From Chanos chanos (taxonomy: Eukaryota; Chordata; Actinopteri; Gonorynchiformes; Chanidae): a DNA stretch of 64,000 bases. Below, in pieces: positions 1 through 14,243 of this stretch. Each line of letters starts with the position of its first letter. Position 1 is the stretch's first letter. The stretch lies in contig NC_044504.1 in NCBI RefSeq assembly GCF_902362185.1, forward strand, positions 27,875,841 to 27,939,840, given 5' to 3'. The position numbers were made by a program, and so were the translations under genes. Under the pieces are notes generated by a model that was given only the letters and a program-made list of their open reading frames with translations, ran no database searches and was not told where the DNA came from.

Positions 1-560
1 GCAGACTTTACAGAAGCACGATTTCTGAATAATTCCTGAGCTGTATGCTAATGTAGATAGACCCATAGTTGTGAAGTTGACATACGGGAGGTCATCATAA
101 AGAGGATCCATACAACTTACCTCACGCCACTTCTGAACACAGCTGCTGTTAGGGTTGTTCCACGAACCAGGTTCCTGCTGTGGACAGCAGGATTCATTGA
201 GTTGTATTCATTACTTACTTAATAACTTGCCTGTTACATGTGAAGATGGCCTTATGGGTAAATGTTTGCAATTGGTACGCCATTGCGGCTTCCTGAATGG
301 GTGGAACCACAATGCGCAGTGTCAATCATTGACTGCTGTTCACCAATGAGGAAGCTATTCACCAAAACCCTTTCATTGGCTTGAGCTGGTACATAATATC
401 ATAGACACAAAAGGATAACAAATGTTTTTCATCAGAATATTTATGTTTGGCTAAACAGCCTATCACAAATGGTAAATAAAAGAAGGATGTGGATCAGCAG
501 AAACAGGTTCAGTTTAGAAAAGGAGTCACCTTTTCTTGCAAAACACGTAAATGTACATGT

Positions 561-563
<3 letters not shown>

Positions 564-605
<42 letters not shown>

Positions 606-628
606 CACACACACTCACACACACACAC
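564..628. repeat. (CT)n / (CA)n microsatellite
   Basis: A pure CT dinucleotide run (about 564–600) passes directly into an interrupted CA run (about 603–628). This is ordinary teleost simple-sequence DNA with no coding role. Confidence 0.95.
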
Positions 629-1330
629 TTTTGCACTATTTTGTGGAGAAGGTAAGTACAGCACATTCTTACACATCACTGGTGTCATTCTCTCTTATGA
701 TGACAATATTTAAGAAGTGTGCATTCTGTCGATTTCATTCGATTCAGCATCTCGAGAAGAAATGAGGGTATGACTGATTCAGTGGGGAAAATCCATTCCA
801 TGGCTCTCAGCACCATGGGATCAACTATGAGAGGAGTTTATTATGAGGAAATACGACTGGATTAGGATCAGAGTGGAAAAATGTCGACAAATAAAATAAG
901 TGCTATCACAAATTTCTCAAAGAATAAGTGGAAATGTGGATGAGTTTCTTGGCTAGTAAATGGAAAACTGATGCACCAAGTGAGTTTGGAGTCAATGGAG
1001 TGGCTGCAGAAACATCAGGTAATATTCAGAGGATGACTTTTTCCTCCCACGAGTGTTGAATTGAATGAGTTGAGACATTTGTTTAGGTGAGCTGGATTAT
1101 AGCCGATGAGCTGTGTATAGTATGTAACATACTTGATCCATCTTCATTGCTCTAAAATCTGATCTGGCGCTGCAGCTTTGCTTTATGAAGAGCTCCCCTG
1201 GATTTGTAGTGTAAAGATGAGAGTGTTATGGCTGTAGACTAGAGCTTTGTTTTTTGGAAGGAATAATGACACACAATGAGGTTTAGGGTCTTTGTTCATT
1301 TCTGCTAGTGTGGTTAGCATAGGGGTCACT

Positions 1331-1335
<5 letters not shown>

Positions 1336-1362
<27 letters not shown>
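1336..1362. repeat. (GA)n microsatellite
   Basis: Uninterrupted GA dinucleotides, followed by a short GGGA-rich tail. Confidence 0.95.
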
Positions 1363-4300
1363 TAGGAGGGAGGGAGGGTCATATTACTTACTCTTATTAA
1401 GGCTCCAATCAAGTCTGATAGTCTGATAGCCCTCGACTCAAATAACTGCGTGCCTCAGTTCAAAGCAGTCCTCTAGAATCCCCTCTTTGTGATGCCATGC
1501 ATTTCAGATAAAAGCCAGCGCGCAGTTGTTCTTAAACAAGTGAGACAAACATTCAAGGGATATGCTGAATACCCCCATAAACACATAATTCATAATAATC
1601 CGTTTATACATTTAAGGTAGCAAACCTCAAAGTTTCATTCACAGTAATTGTTGCCCAATAATCAAGTCAGTTCCATGAAACGGACATTCCGTCCCTGGAT
1701 GTTGGTTGTGCAGTTTAGGCATTCCATTCACGCATCTGTTAATTATGTAAAGCGGGTAGAGCCTTCTTACAGTAACTTATCCTTGCACTTAGAAATAGCG
1801 CAGTCCTCGCTGACAGTTAAGCCACAAAGGTAATATTCTACGTCAGTTTGGCCATTGTCGTGGGATTCGTAATAAATAAATGGACGGGAAAAGAATTTTA
1901 AGAAATGTGCAGTCGAGTTCAACAAGTATCCTACTTTAAAATGTTTCACGTCGATTTTTTTTAAATTGCTGAGTTCTTATTTATTTGTTTAAAAGATGGC
2001 GGGGTGATGTAAGTGAAAGTTCTGGGATGATGGCAGAAATAGTTGTGAGCAACGCTTCAGCGCCGAGATTCATCTTGATCGCAATGAAAAAAAAATGCAA
2101 TGTCTTAAATGAAACTGGTTCATAATTGTTTTAACGAAACGACTAGTGCAATGACAGAGCATTAGTTTTATGGGGAAAAAAGCATGTATGTTCAAGTCTG
2201 TGATATAAAAGACAAAAGATGACTTCGGTTTTACTGTGAAACGCAACCTTTCGATGAAAAGTAATCACAACTGTATAGGCCGCTCCCCTCTGAACCATTC
2301 TGTCAATGACCCAGCATTGAGATCGTCCTTCTACCCGATGAAGGACTGCTTCTATTGCATTAATATATAGGCTCTATATAGAGATGGAAATGTTAAAAGT
2401 GTAATTTAAGAGTCAGGAGTAAGACTGACAGAGAGCTATTCTTCTATTTGCCGTTTTGGCTTTTTGACCATCTTGTCTGGTTTACTGAAGTCCAGCTTTG
2501 TCGAATACCCTCTAAGGATTCAGTGAATGCAAAGCAACATTAGCCTATTTGAATGATGTGGTTAAGAGTTTCATATTACTTCAGCTCGGAAAGAAATAAA
2601 AGTTTGGATGTGTGTATATATGTATCTCTGTCTCTACGCTGTGTGTGGCTTTGAAATGGGTCCCTGTGATAGCAATCTGTGTTGCGTAGTGTTGAGTCTC
2701 ACGGGTCATAGGTCTTGGCAGTGCTGTGATCCTGTGTTTGTTTTTGCTATGCTACCCTTAGACAGGTTAACATAGCACTGAGAGCCCTCCCGCTTAACTG
2801 CGCACCAAATAGCAGGGAGGCGGCTGGGGTCACTAGCCCCCAAAAGTGTTGATGAGATCTGGGGTCGCTAATCTAAAGTGCTGAAATGTTATCCTACCAA
2901 AGATGGGGAAATATCCCAGAGCACACCCTCAAATGCTCCCATTTCTCCTGTCATAAAGACTAAGAGCCAGGCGGTTAAACCGGTTCCTGTGGACCAGCAA
3001 CTGTTCAGTGTAACAGAAGACTAGCGGAATGCTTTCATAGTTTTGAGAGGCAATACGGCTCCTTAACTAATAGGCTCATTAATTTAGTTAATGATGAATG
3101 ATTACACTGAGCTATGGTCCTTGCATGCAATGTGTTGCACAAAAGAGTTTATTTTTAATAATCAGTTATTGGTTAATGCAGCTGCTGTGGTGATTCCATA
3201 AGGGCAGGGTGCAGCAAAGTTTCCTAATATTATAAAAGGGGCTAATATATTATTTTCGTATCTTGTTTCTTAAGTTTTTTAACAGAGGGAGTTGAAGACT
3301 TTCCATAAAGCGTCGACTGAAAAGCTTTTTTTTTCTATCCCACTTCTGTTAAAAGAATGATTTCAAAATATGTTGATATATTTCATTATTCAGAGCCCCA
3401 AACCATCAATAAATATTTTATTATGCAGTTATCAAGTTGTTATGAAAGAGGCATCATAGGGATTCTGTCCAATCCATTCCATCTTCCCTTTCCATTTCAC
3501 TTTAAACGTATGTGCTGCTGTATAAACAGTCCAGCTCCAGAGAAAAGCTGCTAGATTTTTCACAGTCGGGAATAATAATCTCAGATATTCATAAACTCTT
3601 ACTTGAAGAAGTATGTATACAAAGTATATGACCTATGTAAGTTTATACTCCAATAACAATGAATTCAGCTGGTTTCGACGTCACTAATGCCAGCTGGGTA
3701 GCTGATGCACTACATTACAAGAGCCGAACGCAAACAAAGAACGGTTTGAGAAAATGTACATGCATTACCATCTATAAATAAAAAAGACTTGGTAATGAAT
3801 AGGTTTACTGAACATGGCATGTTTATTACTGCAGACTCAAGCTTATGTGACATTTTCATCTTTTTGTTATGTCATCCCTGTGGAAGTACGGCATCTTTTT
3901 TTTTTTTTGTTACCAGTGTCTGAAATGAAAGACGTTTTGATTTATTAAATCCTCATTGGGGGGCACTTCCCTGGGCTTTTGAGACTAGTCTCCCCCCCTC
4001 ATTCCCAGACCTCAACAGCAATACTAATGCGGAACACATTGAGGTCCGGGGCTTGGGCCCAGACAGCACCAAACTGGGCTGGGAGACCCAAGACCCAACA
4101 TAGCCACTTAATCAGCCATTATTTATGGGGCTCGGTGGTTTAAATCAACAAGAGCAGGAACTGAGTCCAGGCCTTATGGGTTTATAACTGCTGTCAAAAT
4201 AATCACATACAGATATATTCATCAGTGTGCAAACCAGCACCCCCCACTCCTACCCACCCTGTGTAAACCAGAACTCCCCAATTTTTCCTCTACTGACAGA

Positions 4301-7300
4301 ATCTCTGTCTACGTTTGCGTTTACATCAGTCTTCCTCACACCATCTCCTATTATCTCCCCTCATCTCATTTTCCTTGTAAATTCTTTACCTATTCAAATA
4401 TTACATTCCTTGATAAACAACCTCTCCTCTCCTCTCCTTTCCTCTCCTTTCCTACATCTTTCTGCACTTTTGACTCCTCTCCTCATTTGCTTTGGAACTG
4501 GATAGAAATGAATCAGCCAGGCTTTAGGGCTGTCAGCAGCTGTGAGAGAGTAGAGAGGAAGATGGACGGGTTAGAATGATGGTGTGAATAAACGACAGGG
4601 GCAGAAAGGAAGAGCAAGCATTGCAAATTCAAAACCAGTGAGAATATCTAAATGAGCAATGCTTGTGCAATGGAGCTGGCTGGGAGAGATTAGAACCATT
4701 ACAGTGACTCTGACTATTCCTGGTTTGGCACAGGGGACTAGAAAAATGGAGAGAGCAAACAAGAGAAATAGAGAGTGAGTGAGAGAGAGAAAGAGAGACA
4801 GGGAGGAGGGAGAGGAAGAATTGCTGGGCCACTTAGAAGAGATAAAATTAGCGAGAGCTGAACGTGGGTGATCTAGAGCATTCCATGTGTCATTAATTAA
4901 CTTAATAGCCTTGCAGCTATTTAGACAACAGATGAAGGGTGGGGAGCTCTGATCCAAATTCAGACTTGCAGATTAATGGTTAGATAACCACACCGATTCC
5001 CATTTAGCAACATACATTCATGAGAAACGTCTCCTCCACATATTAACTGAAATGCCTAATAGCATTTTGACTTCCACCATTAGCTAATTCGAGACGAGGA
5101 ACATGAAGACACAGCAGACTTTGAGGTGAACTAGAGGGTAAGCTCAAATGGGTAAAACTTGGTTCTTCAGGTCCATAGTCTACACCTCTGTTTTTAGACT
5201 TTGATTTATTATTTGGTTTGCACCACCAGCCGACTATATACAGCCCACTGGATGTGTCTTATTCAAATGTATGAACATTTAGAACGGATTCCATTCACCT
5301 CACTGGAGCAGAGACGTCCAAAAATCTTTTTTGTTTTTAGCAAGTTTTTATGGTCTGATTATTAGTGTTTTTTTCTCTCGGTCTCATGAGATTTTGTTTG
5401 GAAGTAAGTCATAGAACAACTTCAAGCCTCAATGTTCCTCTCAAACCCATTTGGGATGAGATATTGCCATAGCATGTAAAGTACACAAGAAATCCCAAAT
5501 GAAAGAGACAGAAGATACAGGAATGCTAAGGGGTGTGAGAAAGAGAACAGCCATCACTTTTTCAGTACTCTCAGCACCTGGCTTTCCTCAGTGCTTCTGT
5601 GAGTGTACGCAGAAGGCAGAGTGTGTGCATATGTGCAAGCCAGGGACGGAGTAAAGGGTGAGGGAGGGGGGTCTTGTCAAGGACAAGGCCAAAGCAGTCT
5701 CTGCTTAATGCAATGGGAGGTGCTATCAAGGGCTGCATGGTGTCTGCTGGCTTGGGGGTCTGTCTGGAAGCAGAGCTCAGAGGCACACTAACTGATTGGG
5801 TCCTAATTTGAGGCGAGTATGAAGCTAGTAGAGCCCCTCTCCAATGCCCACCCATGGGAGACTGACACGGGAGCCCCTTTGCTTGCTGACTAGCAGTCAT
5901 TCTAAAACCGTCCCAGGCCAGAACGCTGATTTAAGAGGGTTGAGGCTGACTAGAGGAGAAAAAAGCACAGGCAGACACAAGGATTGAGAGCAGGAAGCAA
6001 TGATTTACTTTGGGTCCAAGAGATGCCTAGAACCACCACATTAAGGTATTTCACTGGAGAACCTGGAAAATCAGTGAGTCAACCCTAAATTTTTAAGCAA
6101 AATAGAGGCCACAGCTTAATTGCCCTGACCATGGGGATGGGCTGTACATTTGCATATCATCATATTGTAAATAATAATCACAACAACAAGCCTGGCAAGT
6201 CCTTATGGAAACTCAGTATTAGCAGTCACAGTCACACAGTCACACTCGAGACAGTGATGTTAAAGTCATGGGCAATGTGGGTAGTGACAAAAAGATTCTT
6301 CTTCTAGCTTCCTCTAATATTGGTACACCAGGAGATGCTGCCAAAAAGAATCCTTTCCGCACGGAATCTTGAACTATAAAATGAATCTTGTAAGCCTAAC
6401 GTCTGGTTTGATTCCATTTTCACAAGTAGAAGAAAAACTTCAGTTGTGGTTATAAATGCCTGTGCCACGTAATATCTTCAGACTGCTCTGTCTTAAGTGA
6501 ATCTTGGGACTCTTTCCATTAAATACATCTGTTCTCCCATTGATGTGAAAAAGGCTTTGTACATCACAACCTCAACAACTGACCACGCTGAAGCCAAACT
6601 TGCTGTTCTTGTCTCGATCCTCAGCATCTCAAATACCGCTGCCAAAAACCTGCTACGAACTGTATCCTCAGGCCTTGAGGGTACTTGAAAAGACCCTGTT
6701 TCTTCAGCTGACCTGATTTGATTGGTTAGGAAAGACCCTCCTTCATGTAGTTGCTTCTGTCTAGTGTAGCATGATATCCATCCATCAACCTGAGCATAAA
6801 TAGGATTTAGTCTGGCAGCTAAGTTAGCTGCTTCTGACTACTTTCTAGCTGTAGTTAAAATAAATCCACAAGACATTTATGATCTGTTTGGCAAAAGAGA
6901 TTTCCTCCTTTCTCTTTTCATTTTATCATCTCTTGGGTGCATTGCTCGAATTAAAACAGTCCATACCATTCCAATAATTTGTTCTTGGTTTTTGTCTTTA
7001 TTATGCATGTATTTCTGTATCAAGGGTCTTGTTTTCTTTCTCTGATTATTTCACTAAACTTCAGAATATCTTATCTGTGTGTGCTTGTTCCTATCTGTCA
7101 CAATCAAGTTCAGATCCTTTATTAATTAAATTATTATCAAATTCAACCTATATGACTAGTGACCTAATTTGTCCATTTAAATGAGTGCCCAAAATTATTT
7201 GAAGCAACATCAATTGTTATTTTATATGAGTTAATCACAAAACAACAATGCTTAACCATATACCCTACAAAATCCAAGCCTTGTGTCAGTCAGGAGTACA

Positions 7301-7527
7301 TATGACCATATGCAAATGTTTCCAAGTATGTGGGTTTAAGATGCCCGCTGAGAGAGGATGTGGTTCCCTCCTGTTGAACAACAAAGTCTAACACTATGTG
7401 ACATAAAATATAAGCCAGAGTTTATGTCCATCTTACCTCAGACTGATGGTGTTAGGACCATTTCTGATTCTGGGCATTCTTCAGATTCTCATTTCTGATA
7501 TGCCACACAATGTCATCCAACAAGCCA

Positions 7528-7573
7528 TTTTTATTTATTTATTTATTAGCATTTATTTATTTATTTATTTATT
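7528..7573. repeat. (TTTA)n tetranucleotide repeat
   Basis: About eleven TTTA/ATTT units with one interruption (a GC base pair step near 7,549). Confidence 0.9.
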
Positions 7574-8892
7574 GTCAGGAGTCAAGCATAATTTGTAAGG
7601 CATCTTTATACCTGATGTAACAGAATGCTTTTGTCATTTCAGTTTCGGCCATGTTTAAATGGAAGAAATTCATTTTTTTCAGATTGAAAATACAAATGAA
7701 TGACCTGAAACTTGATCACATTGAATTATCAGCTTAGCAGAAGATTGGTGAAAAGCAAATCAAAATTAGGTTGATCTCAGTGCCCAATTCAGACATTTTT
7801 TTTTCCAGTAAATTTAATGGACCATAATTTTGCCAAAGAGATATTTCAATAATGAAATATAGCCTACCCATTATTCAGGGTATTACTGGAGAATAAACTG
7901 AGCAGTACTTTTTTTTTTCCTTCTGAGAAACTCTGAAAGCACGGTTAGATCACTTTCTACAGAGCAATGGCCTCCTGTTTTCCTTTTTGTATGTTTCCTT
8001 GTTGCTCTCTGTATTACCATGGTAGTTAACTGCTGTTGTCAGTGGTGAGTGGCCAGTGGGCTGTCTTAAATTGGATCTGACGTTATTACGAATAAGTGTG
8101 ATGACAGAACAAACAGCAAGGGGCTGGAGGGATCCCTGTCTTTCAACAGTTTTATCTAATCTAGACGCCAAAGGATGAGGTGGACTTTGAGTCCTAAACA
8201 GGCAGCTGATGCCTTGCTTTGTTTGACTGGAAATAAAACCCACTCAAGTTAAGATCCCCTCACTGGGAGATTCTTTGAGTTTGTGATACAGACCTGTCAT
8301 AGCAAACCAAAAGAGGGTTAGATAATGGCCAGTCACAGCCCTGTGTACTTTGCAGCAGGTCAATTAAGGTCTGGATTTATTGACTGTTTAAAAGGGTGAG
8401 GATGAGTAAGGCTCTCTCAAACACAGAGACTGAATTTTTTGTAGGTATCTGGATGCATCTATAAAGCCCCCTGTCTTAAAAAGGTGATTTCCTAGCAAGT
8501 CAGGAAGGTCTCATACTTTAGTGAACATAAAATCTTACCATAAGCATCTGATATATTTCCATTTTCATGAAGAAAATGTACTTGTTTGTGACAAAAACCA
8601 CGGCCAACCTCCCAAAATACTGTGATCAAAATGAGAAGATTTACGTTTTAAGAACCATAGAGCATCCATATAAACAATATATTTTCAAGCTCAAACAAAG
8701 CCCGTTATCATCGTGGCTATGTAATCAAACTAAATCATTTTGTTTCAGTTCACACATCACATTTACATTGCAGACACCCTTCCCACACTGTATATGCCAC
8801 ATTTTCAACCACACACACACTTACATTCTAAGCTTCGGTTCACACACTTTGTACTTGTACACGTCATGTATGTTCTTTTCCTCCCTCCTCTG

Positions 8893-8893
<1 letters not shown>

Positions 8894-8953
<60 letters not shown>

Positions 8954-8990
8954 GACACACACACACACACACACACTCACACACACACAC
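8894..8990. repeat. Long (CA)n microsatellite
   Basis: About 97 bp of CA dinucleotides with a few interruptions (TACAGA and CT steps). The apparent long peptides here are translations of the repeat in several frames. Confidence 0.95.
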
Positions 8991-10329
8991 TCAGCCAGAG
9001 GAAGCTCTGTTCAAGGGCCCAGCCTGCCCAGCATCATGCTAAGTACTCCTGACAGCCAACCACACAGTTATTAACTGTGATCCGCCACCACAGGGCCCGG
9101 GCACCGCCGCTCGGGGGGGAGAGCTCAGGAGAGACTCCATAACCACACAAAGGCCGCTTTCACCACCCTCCCTTGCCACCACCTCCCCACACTCTCTAAT
9201 ACATATGTACTGCATTTCATATACACGTATTTTCTGGGTCATTTTTTAATATGCTCATTCATGTAGAGGGCAGTGGAAGATGTTTGAGAGTGCCCTGCTG
9301 GGAGCTAGATTCCACAGTCAACACAGAATATGAATAAAGTTCAGTGCATCCAACTCGGTGACACGTTTGGTCAGGCCTGAGAGGTTTTCCACGAAGCAGA
9401 CTTTCTCGGCTGGCTGGATAATTTGTGCAAAAAGGTAAAACTGAGCAATGAGACAATAGCTATGGGATATTCCAGCTGGACAGCACAGACATCAAATTAT
9501 CTGTCTAATTGAGAAATCACACTTTTGTGGAATACTTCCTCGCCAAGAGGGAGTGAAAGGGTTGCAGAGTAATCCTTCCACCATGCCCGGTTACAGGTCG
9601 GATGAAAACACATGCCGAGTTTTTATCAGCATAGGAAATTACAGTGAGACTGTGAAGGTTTGTATACAGTTCATAAGCCTGGGAGCAACAAAGCCACTCA
9701 ACCTTGCGTCAAATACCGTCTGAGCCCTTTTAATCACAACCAGTGGTCTCAGCGATGTTTGCGTCCATAGGCGTACTTCGCTCTGTTAGTCTTTCTTAAG
9801 GACGCAAACGAGAGAGCCAAACTCTCCAAGGCCCCACAAAACGACAAAGCAACGCATTAGACTGTAAAATTGGGACAGGGATATGTCTGAGACATTTTTT
9901 TTTAAAGAGAGGGAGAGGGGCAGCCGAAGATGCATAATGACAGCTGACTATGTTTAGCCCCTGAAAAAGCATTTCAATAAACATCAGCTCGTCCCTGCTA
10001 ACAGAAGGGCTTAGCCGGCTGAATTGAGAAACCCCAAAGCTGCCTTTTTCCTGCCCGCGCTTCCCATAATTAGAGTCCGCAATTCGCTGTTAAATAGTTG
10101 AGGCTTTTTGCCTTTGAATTGACAGGCTTTTATATAGTAACACAACATACACAGCCTCCCAGTGCCGTGGGACTACGACGGCCATCCCCGAACGCCATCA
10201 AAGCTCAAATGGGCCGAGGACACGGCTGACATGCATTATTCCACACAAGGGCCGCCTTTTGTTTGCTTCGCGCTCCAAACCCGCAAAATTGCAGGATTTG
10301 TCCATCAAGGTTTCTTATTTTGGGCGCCT

Positions 10330-10347
10330 ATTTTTTTTTTTTTTTTT
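10330..10347. repeat. Poly-T tract
   Basis: A run of about seventeen T residues. Confidence 0.85.
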
Positions 10348-10478
10348 ATGCTTTTGTACTGATAACCACATACACACATGAACCAGATGCCACGCCGTCT
10401 GTTACACTGACCCCATAAATGCCCCGTCTGATGGGGCGTCCGGTATATATATGGGGAGGTCTGGTGAAGTTTTATGTT

Positions 10479-10500
10479 TTTTTTTGGGGGGGGGGGGGGT
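10479..10500. repeat. T-run followed by G-run
   Basis: Homopolymer T passes directly into a run of about twelve G. Run lengths here are prone to sequencing or assembly error. Confidence 0.8.
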
Positions 10501-11745
10501 TAGATATTAATTACACACGTTATCTTGAGGATTAGGTTAATCTGACCTCTGTGTGTTCCTCAAGGCATGCCATTTGCGGTATAACAAACAAAAGCATTTT
10601 TGACACTTGTGAGTCAAGTTAATAAATCAGTTTACCATTAAAGGGCATATGTCTGAAGCAGGAGCAAATAGTATTCAATTTACGGGACCCTCAGGCTTAT
10701 ACACACTTATAGTACCGAAGAGTAGTTAGAGAATTGAGTCCTTTAGACTGCCAAGCAGGACTCCAGTTAACACACACATAGGCCCACTAAACGTCAGGCC
10801 CCATTAGCTGAGCACGCTGCGTTGCCAGTATATGCACTCAGCAGCTTTACTTTGCGGTGCTGCCGGGAGGACCTCGTCTCTGATTGTGCCATTAAACTTC
10901 ATAGGCTGTCACTGGCCCTTTGAACCCTGAGGTTACACTCCCAAAGTCATGTGTGATCTGTGCTCATTTCACTCAAGGACTGTTATCCTTTAGACAGAAG
11001 CTCTAAGGAGAGCTATTATGGGGACAATACTGACCTCTTGTGGACATTTTACTGAAACCATGGGAAAATCAGGCACAACGGAGGGCAGAGGACAAAAAGG
11101 GAAATAAGTCATTGAGACATACATATCATAGGAAGCACTATTTAGAAAACCAGAGAATTCAGGCACTGAACAGCATAATCAATCATTTTGTGTATAGCAT
11201 CACCTATATTTTTTAAAATGAAAATTACAATTATATAGCGACGTATTGATAATGCTCTGAAAAGCAGAAGTAGGAGAAATAATAAAAGAGTGAAAAGGTT
11301 AATATGAATGAACTGAAGCTGAGTCAGAGGCCCATGGTTGTATGGCTGTGTGAAATAGAGGTGAGACATCCGCACTCTCAGTTATAACCCATTGCTGATA
11401 ATGACTGCAGATGTGTGGTAGACCAACAAAGGAAACTCCCCATCCCACAGCTTTAATATCACTGTGGGAGTTCAAGACTCAGACACACTCACACACAACA
11501 TCTACCACACTCAACCAATGAAAACACTGCAATGGTAAAGTGGGAGGGCTGCTGGTAATGGTTGAATTAGAGGGAAGGTTACTGGGAGGGAGAGGGATAT
11601 CAATCTTGGGTTGAAATTGATTTGCAGGATCCATAAAGCACAGTAAGTGGAGAGGTCTGTGGGTTTGAACTGTGGGGAGAAAAAAAAATGTCTCTCGCAG
11701 CAGATGCTTAGGGAATGTCTGCGAAAGACCCCCCAAATACTCTCT

Positions 11746-11778
<33 letters not shown>
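11746..11778. repeat. (CA)n microsatellite
   Basis: CA dinucleotide run, slightly interrupted at its right end. Confidence 0.9.
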
Positions 11779-11783
<5 letters not shown>

Positions 11784-12091
11784 AATAAACATGGAAGCGG
11801 TCAGAATAAGAGAGATGGAAAATCAAAACAAAGAACACGTATATGAGCGTTTAACAGTAACCATGAGGGATACCCATCAGGGTACGATGCCAGACCGTGT
11901 CTCACCCGAGCAGGCACCGCAACCACCCGTCCTTTTGGACCCACACCGTGATCATCTCTGAGTCAGTGGAGCAGAGCTTTGGCAAAATACAACAGCTACA
12001 CTTAGAGACAGTAAATGGAACCACCTGCGTCAGAGGGAGAGGTCAGGACCACTATAGTGGGAGGGTGAATGTGGTGTCAGAAGGGCAGAAG

Positions 12092-12117
12092 AACACACAC
12101 ACACACACACACACACT
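12092..12117. repeat. (CA)n microsatellite
   Basis: Pure CA dinucleotide run of about 26 bp. Confidence 0.9.
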
Positions 12118-13968
12118 ACTGAAGCCCTCAACAAAACTGATAGGCAGAATGACACTCTTACTTTTACATACACATGCACATAGTGCTAAACTCCTGTATG
12201 CCGTTACGATGGGACCGACAGACAACATTGTCATCTCTTGGCACACATTCACAATCACACCATTGCAGAAAGCAGACAAATGAAAAAGATACGCACTGAA
12301 CAGAGAAGCACATGGTGTTACACAATCCAGGATGACATAGTCCATCTGTGACAGATGAAAGGGCAAACAGTTGAGTTAAAGGATTCCACAGTGAGATTAA
12401 AGGCACCACATCCCTGTAATCTTCCCCAGAGAGGCACACAAAGGCCAGAGTGGTACCCCAACCAATGTTTCTGATAAAGGTTTTATTAACCACCCACCAT
12501 GAGGGCTCAATCAAGGCTTCAGCATCCCCACAGTAATCTGAATCACTCAGTAAGTGACCACGGTTTATTCTTATGTCTAACCCATTGTATACGTTAAGAT
12601 ATCAAAAAGACGACCACATATGACTTGAAACAATAGACTAAAAAAAAAAAAGAGAAAGAATTCACTGCATCCACTCAGTCTTCCTTGAGTTGACTGACAC
12701 AGTCGAGCACTGATAATAGCCAATGAACAAGGTATGGCATAGTAAATATGAATATGAGGGCTTCGCTGTACCTGTTCAATTAATCATCACCTTCAGCTGT
12801 CTCAGCCTGTTGATGAGACTAAGTTGAGGAGGTGATGTAGCAGTTCACATAGGGAATAAGGCAAGAAATCATGTTCAAATCAGATACATTAAAATATTTA
12901 AAATCATTCACTGATGTGTTCAAATGACGCTCCGTTCTCTATTGGACAGAGCAGGCTAGTGTGGCCAGCCATCTTGGGACATACTGCCCTCATCTGGACA
13001 AAAAGAGCACTACTCAAACTGTTCCGGAATTACTATGGGGGTTTTATCTCAGCGTGTATGAATTTTTAATGTTCTTGTCTAAATTTTAACCCAGGATTGT
13101 GATTTAGCATCCAGTTTCCCCTATATATCTGATGTAAATATATCATCAGAAACAGAATGCTACAGATGTGAGACTTCCGTCAAGCTGTGATTGTCGAGTT
13201 CACAATATAGGCTATACTTTAAGCTGCTGTGTTTTAGCGTGTGCCCATGATGCCGTGAGCATTCGAGAAAGGGAAACAGGGGTTTTTGTTAACTTTTTTT
13301 TTTTAATCCTAATAATTAACTGCACTGAATCCAGGTGTTGCCTTACCTGTATGTCAGCAGAAAACATATCAGTCTTTCAAAATTTGAAATAGTAAAAAAG
13401 TTATTCAAGTACATAACAAAGTAAAACCGTGTGACTAGGGCTGTACTCAGCATATTTTTAAAGTAAACTTCAAAGATTAAGCATGGACATGTGGTATCAC
13501 TTTAGCTATAGCACTTTCACATAAGTCCTTATTGCAAAGGCTTAATGAATTTTATGTACAAATATGTAGAGATCTAGAGGAAGGCCAACAATTTGTAAAT
13601 CTGATGTTCTTCGACAAATTGAAGAAGCTGATGTCACTCTACATCTCAGGTAGATCATTGACATTTGGTCAAAGCAGATACCCAGTGGCACCTTCTGTAT
13701 GTAAGAGTGTGTGTTTGAACGGCGTGTGTTTACACACCAGGAGGCAAGCAAGAAATTAAACTAATATGAGAATATCCGGTGTCCACGGTGGACACTGCTT
13801 GGAATATTTGCATTCTCTCACAATGAGGCGGTTTCATTACTAGAAACAATTTTAATTGAAGTTTTCATTTGAAAACCGTAGAACTTCTTTTCCTCCAGTA
13901 CACTAGAAGACAAGCAGTTGTTTCAAGTGCAGCAGTCCCTTTCTGACTGGTAGAATCCAGAGAAGATC

Positions 13969-14004
13969 ACCCCCGCCCCCCCCCCCCAAAAAAAAAAAAA
14001 AAAA
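13969..14004. repeat. C-run followed by A-run
   Basis: An interrupted cytosine run passes directly into about seventeen adenines. No gene features accompany it. Confidence 0.85.
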
Positions 14005-14218
14005 GAATTGGAGATCCCAGTGAAATGAGAGCTGGGAGGCGGAGGTTTGAACAGAGGAGGTGATAGGTGGAGATGTGGCGCTTGGCGGTGAGATCCCATG
14101 GGGTTGACATATTAAACTGTACAGCTCAGGAGCGTGAGTCCAAACCCCATAACCATGAAAAATGAGCCACGGGGTCAAAACAATATTCAAAATTTCAAAA
14201 CACAAACAAGAAACCGGC

Positions 14219-14243
14219 ACAACAACAACAACAACAACAACAA
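14219..14243. repeat. (CAA)n trinucleotide repeat
   Basis: About eight CAA units. Confidence 0.9.

Noticed and set aside
8567-9052. Open frames up to 161 codons on both strands
   Set aside because: They are largely translations of the (CA)n microsatellite.
12164-12514. Minus-strand open frame of 116 codons in the left region
   Set aside because: Short, no motif, overlaps a CA repeat and another overlapping frame; consistent with chance.
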